Position numbers and translations under genes: made by a program. Below, piece after piece: positions 26,630 to 34,450 of a stretch of 64,000 bases of DNA. Source of the stretch: Actinomycetes bacterium. GTDB taxonomy: Bacteria; Actinomycetota; Actinomycetes; Mycobacteriales; Mycobacteriaceae. The stretch is taken from positions 124,001 to 188,000 of the forward strand of contig JAEZZR010000015.1 of assembly GCA_023418505.1 (NCBI GenBank), given 5' to 3'. The notes beneath the pieces were generated by a model that worked only from the letters and a program-made list of their open reading frames with translations, made no database searches and was not told the origin of the DNA. Numbering within the stretch: position 1 is the stretch's first letter; every line of letters begins with the position of its first letter.

Positions 26630-27580
26630 ATGACCGACGTACTCGTTCTCGTCGACCACTCCAATGGCGAGTTGAAGAACTCCACCGCTGAGCTTTTGAC
26701 CGCAGCTCGTGCTTTCGGCGATCCAGCTGCTGTGGTAGTTGGTACCCCAGGTACCGCAGAAAAGTTCGCTGCAGAACTAGGCAAGTTCGGTGCAAAGGAA
26801 ATCTTGGCAGCAGAATCTGACGACGCTGCGAAGTATCTGATCACCCCAGAAGTAGATACCTTGGTTGGCCTCGCTGTGGAGCGCGAAGTGCCAGTATTGG
26901 TAGCTGCTTCGGCAACCGGTAAAGAAATTGCCGGCCGCGTAGGTGCTTTGACTGGTTCCGGCGTGCTGTCCGATGTAGTAGAGATCAACGAAGACGGCTC
27001 TGTTAAGTGGTCGATCTTCGGTGGTGAATACACCGTTGATGGCAACGGCTACGGCGTTTCCCCTGTGTACTCGCTACGCCCAGGTTCGGTAGACCCAGTA
27101 GAAGCTGATGGTGTTACCGACGTAACCGAAATCGCTTTCCCTGAAGCTCCAGATGCTCCAGTTGAGATCGTTTCCTTCACCCCTGCTGAGGGTGGCGACC
27201 GCCCTGAGCTGACCGAAGCGAAGCTGGTTGTTGCTGGTGGCCGTGGTGTTGGCTCGGCAGAAGGCTTCGAAAACATCGTGGAGCCTTTGGCTGACGCATT
27301 GGGTGCTGCAGTTGGTGCCTCTCGTGCTGCTGTGGACTCCGATTACTACCCAGGCCAGTTCCAGGTGGGTCAGACCGGTAAGACGGTTTCGCCAGATCTT
27401 TACATTGCACTGGGTATCTCCGGCGCAATCCAGCACAAGGCTGGTATGCAGACCTCGAAGACCATCGTTGCAGTTAACAAGGACGAAGAAGCACCAATCT
27501 TCGAGATCGCAGACTTGGGCATCATCGGCGACCTTAACGATGTTGCGCCTCAGGCTACCGAAGCCATTAAAGGTGCATAA
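26630..27580 (+). CDS. etfA: Electron transfer flavoprotein subunit alpha
   Basis: FAD-binding subunit of ETF. The C-terminal FAD domain is clear: GGRGVGSAEGFENIVEPLADALGAAVGASRAAVDSDYYP, QVGQTGKTVSPDLYIALGISGAIQH, and the ending GMQTSKTIVAVNKDEEAPIFEIADLGIIGDLNDVAPQ. The N-terminal half is the ETF core fold. The length of 316 residues is normal. AGGAGA lies eight bases before the ATG. No classical terminator with a T run follows; a short hairpin at 27592-27610 lies just downstream. Confidence 0.96.
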   Translation: MTDVLVLVDHSNGELKNSTAELLTAARAFGDPAAVVVGTPGTAEKFAAELGKFGAKEILAAESDDAAKYLITPEVDTLVGLAVEREVPVLVAASATGKEIAGRVGALTGSGVLSDVVEINEDGSVKWSIFGGEYTVDGNGYGVSPVYSLRPGSVDPVEADGVTDVTEIAFPEAPDAPVEIVSFTPAEGGDRPELTEAKLVVAGGRGVGSAEGFENIVEPLADALGAAVGASRAAVDSDYYPGQFQVGQTGKTVSPDLYIALGISGAIQHKAGMQTSKTIVAVNKDEEAPIFEIADLGIIGDLNDVAPQATEAIKGA

Positions 27581-27589
27581 AGCCTAACT

Positions 27590-27617
27590 TTCACACTTTT
27601 AGTAAGTGTGGTATAGT
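27590..27617 (+). promoter_or_regulatory. Candidate promoter with internal palindrome
   Basis: TTCACA (27590-27595) and TATAGT (27612-27617) are spaced by 16 bases, a good sigma-70-type promoter. CACACTT/AAGTGTG (27592-27598 and 27604-27610) forms an inverted repeat lying almost exactly between the two boxes. Transcription would start near 27624 and run into the hairpin at 27655-27710. Confidence 0.5.
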
Positions 27618-27654
27618 TAGCAATTGCTAGGGTCCAGTTTCAACCCCGCCCAGC

Positions 27655-27710
27655 CGAGAGCCCCATGGCGCGACTTCGAGGCCCCAATTCCTTGGAGTCG
27701 CGTCCTCTCG
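27655..27710 (+). ncRNA. Long stable hairpin, candidate small RNA or structured leader
   Basis: Outer stem CGAGAG/CTCTCG (27655-27660 with 27705-27710). Inner stem CGCGACT/AGTCGCG (27669-27675 with 27696-27702), continued by T-G and CGAGG/CCTTG pairs to an eight-base loop (27682-27689), about 13 pairs in all with wobble. The two helices are joined by an asymmetric internal loop of eight and two bases. The element lies downstream of the candidate promoter at 27590-27617 and ends over 110 bases before the cysteine desulfurase gene, which appears to have its own leaderless start. It could be an independent RNA or a leader; I recognise no known family. Confidence 0.45.
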
Positions 27711-27814
27711 TATTTCATAGAAGTTTTTACCAACTGCGTACTGTGCAAGACTTGCTTCAGGTGAAGCGGAAGACAAGCGCGTATTCCTTAAGCGCAGATT
27801 CCCCCAGAAATGTC

Positions 27815-27820
27815 TAAAGT
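27815..27820 (+). promoter_or_regulatory. Candidate -10 box, leaderless start of cysteine desulfurase
   Basis: TAAAGT ends seven bases before ATG 27828 and is the reason for preferring that start over ATG 27810. Confidence 0.45.
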
Positions 27821-27827
27821 AGCCTCT

Positions 27828-28982
27828 ATGGTTAATTCTGCTCGTAGCTACTTTGACCACGCCGCCACCGCGCCACTGCGCCCAGAAGCCCGTGAAGCGC
27901 TGTTGGAAAACCTCGATTGGTTAAACCCTTCCGGCCAGTATGCCTCTGCGCGGGCGGCGAAACGCGTGTTAGAAGAAGCCCGCGAGCAAATCGCACGCCT
28001 GTTGGGCTGCGATCCCGTGGAAGTTGTTTTCACTTCCGGCGGCACCGAGGCCGATAACCTCGCGATCTCGGGGTTGTACTTTGCTTCCTCCGGTTCGAAA
28101 ATCTACATTCCTGATTTCGAACATGAAGCGGTGCTCAAAACCGCAGCACACCTGGAAAAGGAACACTGGGCACAGATTGAGTGGATGCCTATCGACGCGG
28201 GTGGCCGCCTAGCTATCAAGCAATTGCCGAAATTCGATGCAGCACAAACCGCAGTGGTTAGCTGCATGTGGGCAAACAATGAAACAGGCGCCATCCAGCC
28301 AATCCCAGAGTTGGTGGACGCCCTAGCGTCGTCAGCTGGGCGCAAAATCCCACTCCATGTTGATGCGGTGCAAGCCGTCGGACATCTACCTATTAATTTC
28401 CATGCATCGGGAGCAGCAACGCTGGCGATTTCGGGTCATAAATTTGGCGGCCCTCGTGGTATCGGCGCACTCTTGGTGCGCCGCGACGTCCGGCTGATCG
28501 CACATAACAACGGCGGCGGACAGGAACGCGGGATTCGCAGTGGTACGCAGGACGTGGCGTCGGCAGCAGCTATGGCGGCAGCACTACAGGCAGCAATCAA
28601 TGAGCAAGAAGCTGAAACGGCTCGGCTACGCGGCCTGCAGCAAGAGCTGATTCAAGCGATCGCATCCATCGAGGGTGCGGTGGTGCATACCAACGAACCA
28701 AGCCTGCCGGGGCATGTGTTTGCCAGCTTCCCAGGTGCCGAGGGCGACAGCCTGATTATGTTGTTCGATGCGGCGGGCATTGAATGTTCGACGGGGTCGG
28801 CCTGTAATGCGGGTGTGAACCGACCATCTCACGTGCTGTTGGCCATGGGCGTGCCTGAAGCGACTGCACGTGGTGCCATTCGTTTCACGATGGGGTGGAA
28901 TACCACAGAAGACGACGTGAAGTCGGTTATCTCCGTGTTAAGTGATACGGTAGCCCGTGCCCGATTGGCCGGAATGGCCTAG
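27828..28982 (+). CDS. Cysteine desulfurase (NifS/IscS family)
   Basis: PLP enzyme that takes sulfur from cysteine for tRNA thiolation and cofactor assembly. PLP-binding Lys205 is in ISGHKFGGPRGIGALLV, the substrate loop Cys326 in STGSACNAG, and ERGIRSGTQDV is the conserved arginine loop. The frame opens at ATG 27810, but ATG 27828 (MVNSARSYFDHAATAPLRPEA) matches the family N-terminus and lies seven bases after a TAAAGT hexamer; neither start has a Shine-Dalgarno. It has 384 residues. mnmA follows after 19 bases, so this enzyme is the likely sulfur donor for MnmA (the IscS-TrmU pair of mycobacteria). The SUF-type desulfurase is normally a separate gene. Confidence 0.93.
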   Translation: MVNSARSYFDHAATAPLRPEAREALLENLDWLNPSGQYASARAAKRVLEEAREQIARLLGCDPVEVVFTSGGTEADNLAISGLYFASSGSKIYIPDFEHEAVLKTAAHLEKEHWAQIEWMPIDAGGRLAIKQLPKFDAAQTAVVSCMWANNETGAIQPIPELVDALASSAGRKIPLHVDAVQAVGHLPINFHASGAATLAISGHKFGGPRGIGALLVRRDVRLIAHNNGGGQERGIRSGTQDVASAAAMAAALQAAINEQEAETARLRGLQQELIQAIASIEGAVVHTNEPSLPGHVFASFPGAEGDSLIMLFDAAGIECSTGSACNAGVNRPSHVLLAMGVPEATARGAIRFTMGWNTTEDDVKSVISVLSDTVARARLAGMA

Positions 28983-29001
28983 CGAAGGAGAGTTTTCAAC
29001 C

Positions 29002-30126
29002 ATGCGTGTTCTAGCGGCGATGAGCGGCGGCGTTGATTCGTCAGTGGCAGCTGCCCGCGCGCTTGCAGCCGGGCACGAGGTGGTCGGCGTACATTTGGCG
29101 CTGTCGAAAGATCCGCAGTCGGTGCGTGCTGGTTCGCGTGGTTGTTGTTCTTTGGAGGATTCCGGCGATGCGCGTCGCGTCTGCGACGAGCTGGGGATCC
29201 CGTTTTACGTGTGGGATTTCTCGGAACGTTTCCGCGCTGAGGTCATGGATGATTTCTTCGATTCCTACGAACGCGGCGAGACCCCGAATCCGTGCCTGCG
29301 CTGTAACGAGCGCATTAAGTTCCAGGCACTACTAGAGCGTGGCATTGCGCTGGGATTTGATGCGGTAGTTACCGGCCATTACGCGGTGCTTACCGACGGT
29401 TTGTTGCGCCGTGGTAAGGATCCGAAGAAGGATCAGTCCTATGTGTTGGGTGTGCTGGATCGCGAGCAGCTGCGCCGTTCCATGTTCCCGGTAGGCGACA
29501 CCGAAAAGCCACAGATCCGCGAGGAAGCCAAAGGCATGGGCTTGGGCACCGCGAATAAGCCGGATAGCTACGACATTTGCTTTATCCCAGACGGCAACAC
29601 GCAGGCGTTTTTAGGTGCACGTATTGGTCGCCGCCCGGGCATGGTAGTTGACGAAGCAACTGGCCAGACCGTCGCAGAGCACGAGGGCGTCTATGGCTTT
29701 ACTATTGGCCAGCGCAAGGGGCTCGGGTTGCCAGGGCCGATGCGCGATGGCAAGCCGCGTTATGTCACGGGTATTAATGCCGACGACGGAACCGTGACTA
29801 TTGGCACAGCCGAACAGCTCTCTGTAGATATCTTGGAGGCCGATCGGGCGATCTGGTTGGCCTCACCGGAAGAGATAACCGCCGGCCCAGTAGAAGTGCA
29901 GGTGCGTGCGCATGGCAAAGCTGTGCCATGCCGCGTGGAAGTAATTGCCGGTCCCGAAGATGAAAAGACCGGCCGCGGTGGCAGTTTCCGTCTGCACTTG
30001 GAAGAAGCGTTGCGCGGTGTAGCTCCTGGCCAGGCAGCGGTGCTGTATCGCCCAGATGCAGACGGCGATTATGTGTTGGGTTCTGCCACGATCGTTCGCA
30101 CCGCACGAGCTAGTGATGCCGCATGA
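29002..30126 (+). CDS. mnmA: tRNA 2-thiouridylase MnmA (TrmU)
   Basis: Thiolates uridine 34 of tRNAs for Lys, Glu and Gln. The ATP-pyrophosphatase P-loop SGGVDSS is at 8-14; Cys98 in NPCLRCNERIKF and Cys193 in YDICFIPDG are the catalytic pair that carries the persulfide. The C-terminal beta-barrel starts near 300. GAAGGAG precedes ATG 29002 with good spacing, although the frame is open 15 codons upstream into the desulfurase gene. It has 374 residues. The stop overlaps the next start (ATGA). Confidence 0.96.
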   Translation: MRVLAAMSGGVDSSVAAARALAAGHEVVGVHLALSKDPQSVRAGSRGCCSLEDSGDARRVCDELGIPFYVWDFSERFRAEVMDDFFDSYERGETPNPCLRCNERIKFQALLERGIALGFDAVVTGHYAVLTDGLLRRGKDPKKDQSYVLGVLDREQLRRSMFPVGDTEKPQIREEAKGMGLGTANKPDSYDICFIPDGNTQAFLGARIGRRPGMVVDEATGQTVAEHEGVYGFTIGQRKGLGLPGPMRDGKPRYVTGINADDGTVTIGTAEQLSVDILEADRAIWLASPEEITAGPVEVQVRAHGKAVPCRVEVIAGPEDEKTGRGGSFRLHLEEALRGVAPGQAAVLYRPDADGDYVLGSATIVRTARASDAA

Positions 30127-31334
30127 CGGTGCGTTTCCGGCCGTCATGCTTATTCGCCGGTGATGCTTCAGTAGCAGATATCGCCGAGATTCAAGCGGGA
30201 GAAGCTGACGACGGCTGTTTTGTGATTCCCATAATGCCTTGGGGTAGGGCTATCACTGGTGAAGCTGGTGGCCCCGGTGAAGTCGTCGAGGCGTCCGTAA
30301 GTAACCTAACTGCCCGCTCGTTGGGCTTAGGTGCTGATCTTTTCGCGGATATTGGGCCGCGTGGGTGGCGGTTGCATTCCCGAAGTACTGGCCGGTTGAT
30401 GAGTGCGCAGAGGCAAGCCCGCGACGTCATTGCCCGCGATCTGGATGCTTGCGAACAAGTCTGGTCCAATCAAGCTCCAGGCTTTGGTATCCGCGAATTG
30501 ACCGTCGAGATTTGCGGCCCGATGACTCTGGCGCGAAACGTCGAGCTCAGCAACGGTGAATCATTATTAACTGATGCTGGTGCGCTACGGGATCTGTGCC
30601 AGGCGTTGCAGGTTGGCTTGCAGGATCATTTAGCTGAGCTGCGTCGTCGGTTTAATCCTGAAGGATTTCGGGTCGTAGTTTCGGAACCGGCTGCCGCAGA
30701 TGTGGCTACGGGTGCGGTACGCAATGCTGCTACCGACGGCTACTACCCAGCAGTGGGCGCCGAAGAGCTCGCTGGCTATTGGCGGGAACTGACTTCTTTA
30801 GGTGCGGAAGCAGATCATGCAGCTAGCGCAGTAGACGTGCTTTTCGGCTTTGGCATCGGACGCTGGACAGATATTCCTTTGACCGCGTTACAAACCGCTG
30901 GTTTCATCGGTCTGGTGCTACCAATGCTGTCTCTGCAGACCAACAAGCAATTAGATCACGCAGCCAGCTTGATTGATAGTGGCTTGCAGCTAGAGCTCGG
31001 AGCGCTCCCGGACAATGCCCGGGGTGCAAAGCGCGATGAATTTACCGGCCAATACGTGGCCTTAGACGAGCGTGTCTATGCCACCAAGGTGGCACGCCTG
31101 TGGGATTTGATTGGTTTCAGCCGAGAGGAGCTGCTGGATAAAGTACGGCTGACCTCCGCAGAAACTATGGATACCTTAAGCCCGCAGGCGCTAAGGAACC
31201 ACAAGCAGCCAAAGCAGCTGGAATCGTCGTTAGCTACTCAGCCCACCACTCAATCCGCACAGTGGCTGCCAACGATGATGCGCGGTGGTGCTCGAACCGC
31301 AGACTTATTAAATCGCGCGGTAGGGGATCTGTAA
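30123..31334 (+). CDS. MetE-like (UROD/methionine synthase fold) protein of unknown function
   Basis: 403-residue protein overlapping mnmA by four bases. The C-terminal half carries the alpha/beta barrel of the cobalamin-independent methionine synthase family (LTVEICGPMTLARNVEL, FRVVVSEPAAADV, VDVLFGFGIGRWTDIPLTALQTAGFIGLVLPML). I do not see the His-Cys-Glu-Cys zinc set that MetE needs for homocysteine activation, so it is unlikely to make methionine. It corresponds in position and type to Rv3015c of Mycobacterium tuberculosis, which is also uncharacterised. The constant link to mnmA hints at tRNA or sulfur biology, but that is inference. The last 50 residues are polar and low in order. Confidence 0.75.
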   Translation: MTVRFRPSCLFAGDASVADIAEIQAGEADDGCFVIPIMPWGRAITGEAGGPGEVVEASVSNLTARSLGLGADLFADIGPRGWRLHSRSTGRLMSAQRQARDVIARDLDACEQVWSNQAPGFGIRELTVEICGPMTLARNVELSNGESLLTDAGALRDLCQALQVGLQDHLAELRRRFNPEGFRVVVSEPAAADVATGAVRNAATDGYYPAVGAEELAGYWRELTSLGAEADHAASAVDVLFGFGIGRWTDIPLTALQTAGFIGLVLPMLSLQTNKQLDHAASLIDSGLQLELGALPDNARGAKRDEFTGQYVALDERVYATKVARLWDLIGFSREELLDKVRLTSAETMDTLSPQALRNHKQPKQLESSLATQPTTQSAQWLPTMMRGGARTADLLNRAVGDL

Positions 31335-31372
31335 CCGGCGACGTTTAGTAGGAGCTCTATCAGCGCGATCCG

Positions 31373-32083
31373 CTAGCCCGGCAGCTGCATCGGCCAAGAG
31401 AAGTTGAAATCAGAGACTTCCTTGCCTTGGGTTTTGAAGTATTCGTAGAGCTGTTGGCGGCGCTCGTAGTACCAAATGGCTTGCTGCTCCATGAGTTCTT
31501 CACCGCTCATGGAGGTCAACTCTGGCCATTTCTTCGCCATCACCCAGGCCAAGCGGGCAGCAGCGAGGGCATCTTCGGTTGCGTCGTGAGCCGAATCAAG
31601 CCGCACCTGGTAGTGCTCGCACGTCATCTCGAGGGTGCGCTTGCCTTTGCGGAATTGATCGAAGTGCTGGTCGATCACAAAGGGATCCAGCACCAGTCCG
31701 TCGATGGTGAAGCTCGGATCTTGAGCCAGCATGACCGTTAGATCATAAGTGGCGTTGTAGGCAATCACGGTAAGCCCTTCACTCCACGCCTGCTTCAAAC
31801 CTTGGATCGTCTTTTGCACCACCGCAGCGTGGTCTTCACCATTTTCGCGGGCGTATTCGGTGCTAATGCCGTGGACTTTGGTGGCCTCTTCGGGAATCTC
31901 TACGCCGGGATCGGCAAGCAGCAGGGTGGCATCTTTGGAGCCATCCGCCAAACGCACCATGGCCGAAGTAACGATGCGGCACGTGTGTGGATCTTGGCCG
32001 GTGGTTTCTAAGTCGAAGGCCAACATCCGACGTGGATCAAAGTGGATGTCTGCCAACGCAGCTGCTCCAGAAGAATCAACCAT
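31373..32083 (-). CDS. DEDDh 3'-5' exonuclease (DNA polymerase III epsilon-like)
   Basis: 236-residue exonuclease with all DEDDh motifs: Asp and Glu in LAFDLETTGQDP (Exo I), VHGIS, Asp in AYNATYDLTVML (Exo II), and His/Asp in HDATEDALAAARLAW (Exo III). Such proteins act as stand-alone proofreaders or in RNA turnover; it lacks a polymerase-binding tail that would mark true DnaQ. I use ATG 32083 (MVDSSGAAALADIHFD). No Shine-Dalgarno is present, but TATTAT lies ten bases upstream, so it may be leaderless. It is divergent from ligA. Confidence 0.88.
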   Translation of the reverse strand: MVDSSGAAALADIHFDPRRMLAFDLETTGQDPHTCRIVTSAMVRLADGSKDATLLLADPGVEIPEEATKVHGISTEYARENGEDHAAVVQKTIQGLKQAWSEGLTVIAYNATYDLTVMLAQDPSFTIDGLVLDPFVIDQHFDQFRKGKRTLEMTCEHYQVRLDSAHDATEDALAAARLAWVMAKKWPELTSMSGEELMEQQAIWYYERRQQLYEYFKTQGKEVSDFNFSWPMQLPG

Positions 32084-32136
32084 AAAATTTAGGATAATAG
32101 TTTTCGGCCGATCCGTACCTGCGCGTGGTTGGCAGT

Positions 32137-32142
32137 TAAACT
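32137..32142 (+). promoter_or_regulatory. Candidate -10 box, leaderless start of ligA
   Basis: TAAACT ends seven bases before GTG 32150; the ATG at 32153 is the alternative start. Confidence 0.4.
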
Positions 32143-32149
32143 CGCGTAG

Positions 32150-34387
32150 GTGATGGAACAAGCTTCTGAGACCCCCAACCCTTCCGAATCGACGACGCCA
32201 GCCAGCGCCCAGAATCGGTGGCAGGAATTAGCAGAGCAGCTCAAAGGTCTCTCGGCAGCCTACTATCAGGGGCAGCCGGTGGTCTCGGATGCGGAATATG
32301 ATCAGCTTTTTGCGCAGCTGGCAGAGCTAGAAAACCAGTATCCCTCGCTGCAGACCGCAGATAGTCCCACCCAGCGGGTAGGTGCGCCCGTAGAGAAATT
32401 AGCTGACGACGATTCCAATGTGGCAGCGCAAGCTGCTAGCGCTGAAGGGGTGGGCGAATCTGGCGACGTAGCTAGCGACGAAGCCGCGTCCTCCGACGGC
32501 GTAGTCTTCGCCCCAGTACGCCACTTGGAGCGTCTCTACAGCCTGGACAATGTGTTCAACGACGATCAGCTGCGCCAGTGGTTGCAGCGCACTCCTGCTA
32601 AGGCCTATTTAACCGAGCTAAAAATCGACGGTCTATCCATCGATTTGGTCTACGAAGACGGCAAACTCGTCCGCGCTGCCACCCGTGGCGATGGTGTGGT
32701 TGGCGAAAATGTCACCGCCAATGCCCGCACGATTGCAGATATTCCACAGCAGCTGGCTGGTACCGATGAATTCCCCGTTCCACAGCTGCTGGAAGTCCGA
32801 GGCGAGGTTTACATGGACGTCGCGGAGTTCGAAAAACAAAACGAGCAGCGTCGTGTCGCGGGCGAAAAGCTCTACGCCAACCCACGCAACCTGGCTGCCG
32901 GATCGCTGCGTCAGAAGGATCCTCAGCGCACCCGGGAGCGCAATCTCTCCATGATCTGCCACGGTATTGGCAAGCTCGAGGGTTGGCGCCCGCAGTCTCA
33001 GCATGAGGCTTATCAGGCGCTCGCAGCTTGGGGTTTCCACGTCTCCGAGCACACTAAGCTGGTCACCACCGCCGATGACGTCATCGAACGTATGCGCTAT
33101 TGGGGCGACCATCGCCACGACGCCGAACACGAAATGGACGGCCTGGTAGTCAAAGTCGATGCCCTGGAGGCACAGCGCGAATACGGTGCTACCTCGCGCG
33201 CGCCACGCTGGGCGATTGCGTTTAAGTATCCGCCGGAGGAAGTCACCACACCGCTGCACGATATTCGTGTTTCTGTGGGGCGGACCGGTCGCGCAACACC
33301 GTACGCGGTGATGGAACCCACCGTGGTTGCTGGTTCCACCGTCGAGATGGCTACGCTGCACAATCCGTCCGAGGTTCGCGCCAAAGGATTGCTATTGGGC
33401 GATCGGGTGTATCTGCGTAAAGCGGGCGACGTCATCCCCGAAGTTCTGGGCGCAGTTGAGCCCGCTCGCGACGGAAACCAGTGGGAGTACCAGTACCCGT
33501 CCCATTGCCCGCAATGTGGCACTGTCCTAGCACCGTCGAAGGAAGGCGATGCTGATTGGCGGTGCCCGAATACGCGGCATTGTCCGGGGCAGCTGCAGCG
33601 CCGGATCGAGTTCCTGGCAGCCCGCGGTGGGCTTGACATCGAAAACTTGGGCAAGCGCGGTATCGCCGATCTGATTCACCGCGGCATCCTTGCCGATGAA
33701 TCTGTGCTTTTCGATATTCGGGAAGCAGACCTCGCCCGCTCTGAGGCATATACCACCGTTTCTTCGCGCAAGATCGACGACGATGGCACCATCCACGGCA
33801 CAGTCTCTGCCAATGGACGCAAGCTTCTGGCCAACCTAGAACAAGCCAAAGAAGCCGAGCTCTGGCGCGTGATCGTTAGCCTGTCGATCCGCCACGTAGG
33901 CCCGATTGCCGCCCGCGCACTGGCTCAGGAGTTCGGTTCAGTACAGGCGATTTCCGAGGCTTCCGTGGATCGCCTCGCAGAGATCGAAGGCGTCGGCCGC
34001 ACCATTGGCGAATCGATTCGCGCTTGGTTCAGCGTGGATTGGCACCGCGAAGTAGTTGCGAAATGGCAGGCTGCCGGGGTGCGGATGGAGCTAGCTAACG
34101 ACGGATCCAGCGCCTCAGACGAAGGTGGCGAGGAAATCCAGCAGGTGCTGCAAGGATTGACTGTGGTGGTCACCGGATCGCTCGAAGGTTTCACTCGCGA
34201 TAGTGCGAAGCAAGCGATTATGGATCGCGGTGGCAAAGCAGCCGGATCGGTATCCAAAAACACCGATTATGTGGTGATTGGGGAAAACGCAGGCTCCAAA
34301 GCAGAAAAAGCCGAGCAGCTAGGTATCCCTACAACAGATGAAGCCGGCTTCCAGCGTCTGCTAGAAACCGGCTCGTTAGATGGCTAG
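32150..34387 (+). CDS. ligA: NAD-dependent DNA ligase
   Basis: Seals nicks in replication and repair using NAD+. The adenylated Lys158 is in ELKIDGLSIDL; the OB fold (VSVGRTGRATPYAVMEPTVVAGSTV), the four-Cys zinc finger (CPQCGTVLAPS...WRCPNTRHCPGQ), helix-hairpin-helix repeats and a C-terminal BRCT domain (GLTVVVTGSLEGFTRDSAKQAI) follow in order. It has 745 residues. An acidic, Ala/Ser-rich insert of about 30 residues (KLADDDSNVAAQAASAEG to DEAASSDG) separates domain Ia from the nucleotidyltransferase domain and accounts for the extra length; I would expect it to be a disordered loop. GTG 32150 or ATG 32153 is the start. Confidence 0.97.
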   Translation: MMEQASETPNPSESTTPASAQNRWQELAEQLKGLSAAYYQGQPVVSDAEYDQLFAQLAELENQYPSLQTADSPTQRVGAPVEKLADDDSNVAAQAASAEGVGESGDVASDEAASSDGVVFAPVRHLERLYSLDNVFNDDQLRQWLQRTPAKAYLTELKIDGLSIDLVYEDGKLVRAATRGDGVVGENVTANARTIADIPQQLAGTDEFPVPQLLEVRGEVYMDVAEFEKQNEQRRVAGEKLYANPRNLAAGSLRQKDPQRTRERNLSMICHGIGKLEGWRPQSQHEAYQALAAWGFHVSEHTKLVTTADDVIERMRYWGDHRHDAEHEMDGLVVKVDALEAQREYGATSRAPRWAIAFKYPPEEVTTPLHDIRVSVGRTGRATPYAVMEPTVVAGSTVEMATLHNPSEVRAKGLLLGDRVYLRKAGDVIPEVLGAVEPARDGNQWEYQYPSHCPQCGTVLAPSKEGDADWRCPNTRHCPGQLQRRIEFLAARGGLDIENLGKRGIADLIHRGILADESVLFDIREADLARSEAYTTVSSRKIDDDGTIHGTVSANGRKLLANLEQAKEAELWRVIVSLSIRHVGPIAARALAQEFGSVQAISEASVDRLAEIEGVGRTIGESIRAWFSVDWHREVVAKWQAAGVRMELANDGSSASDEGGEEIQQVLQGLTVVVTGSLEGFTRDSAKQAIMDRGGKAAGSVSKNTDYVVIGENAGSKAEKAEQLGIPTTDEAGFQRLLETGSLDG

Positions 34388-34422
34388 CTGCGTACCGGCA
34401 GCAGCCAGCTAACCACACAGCC

Positions 34423-34450
34423 CTAGTGAATCGGAGCTAGTGAATCGGAG
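34423..34450. repeat. Perfect 14-bp tandem duplication at the glgP end
   Basis: CTAGTGAATCGGAG occurs twice without a gap (34423-34436 and 34437-34450). The copy inside the gene contains the last four codons and the stop of glgP on the minus strand. Confidence 0.85.

Noticed and set aside
27592..27610. Hairpin CACACTT/AAGTGTG as the etfA terminator
   Set aside because: No T run follows; it lies between good -35 and -10 boxes and is more likely part of a promoter.
27665..27817. 50-codon frame overlapping the hairpin before the cysteine desulfurase gene
   Set aside because: No Shine-Dalgarno, unremarkable composition, and the region is better explained by RNA structure.
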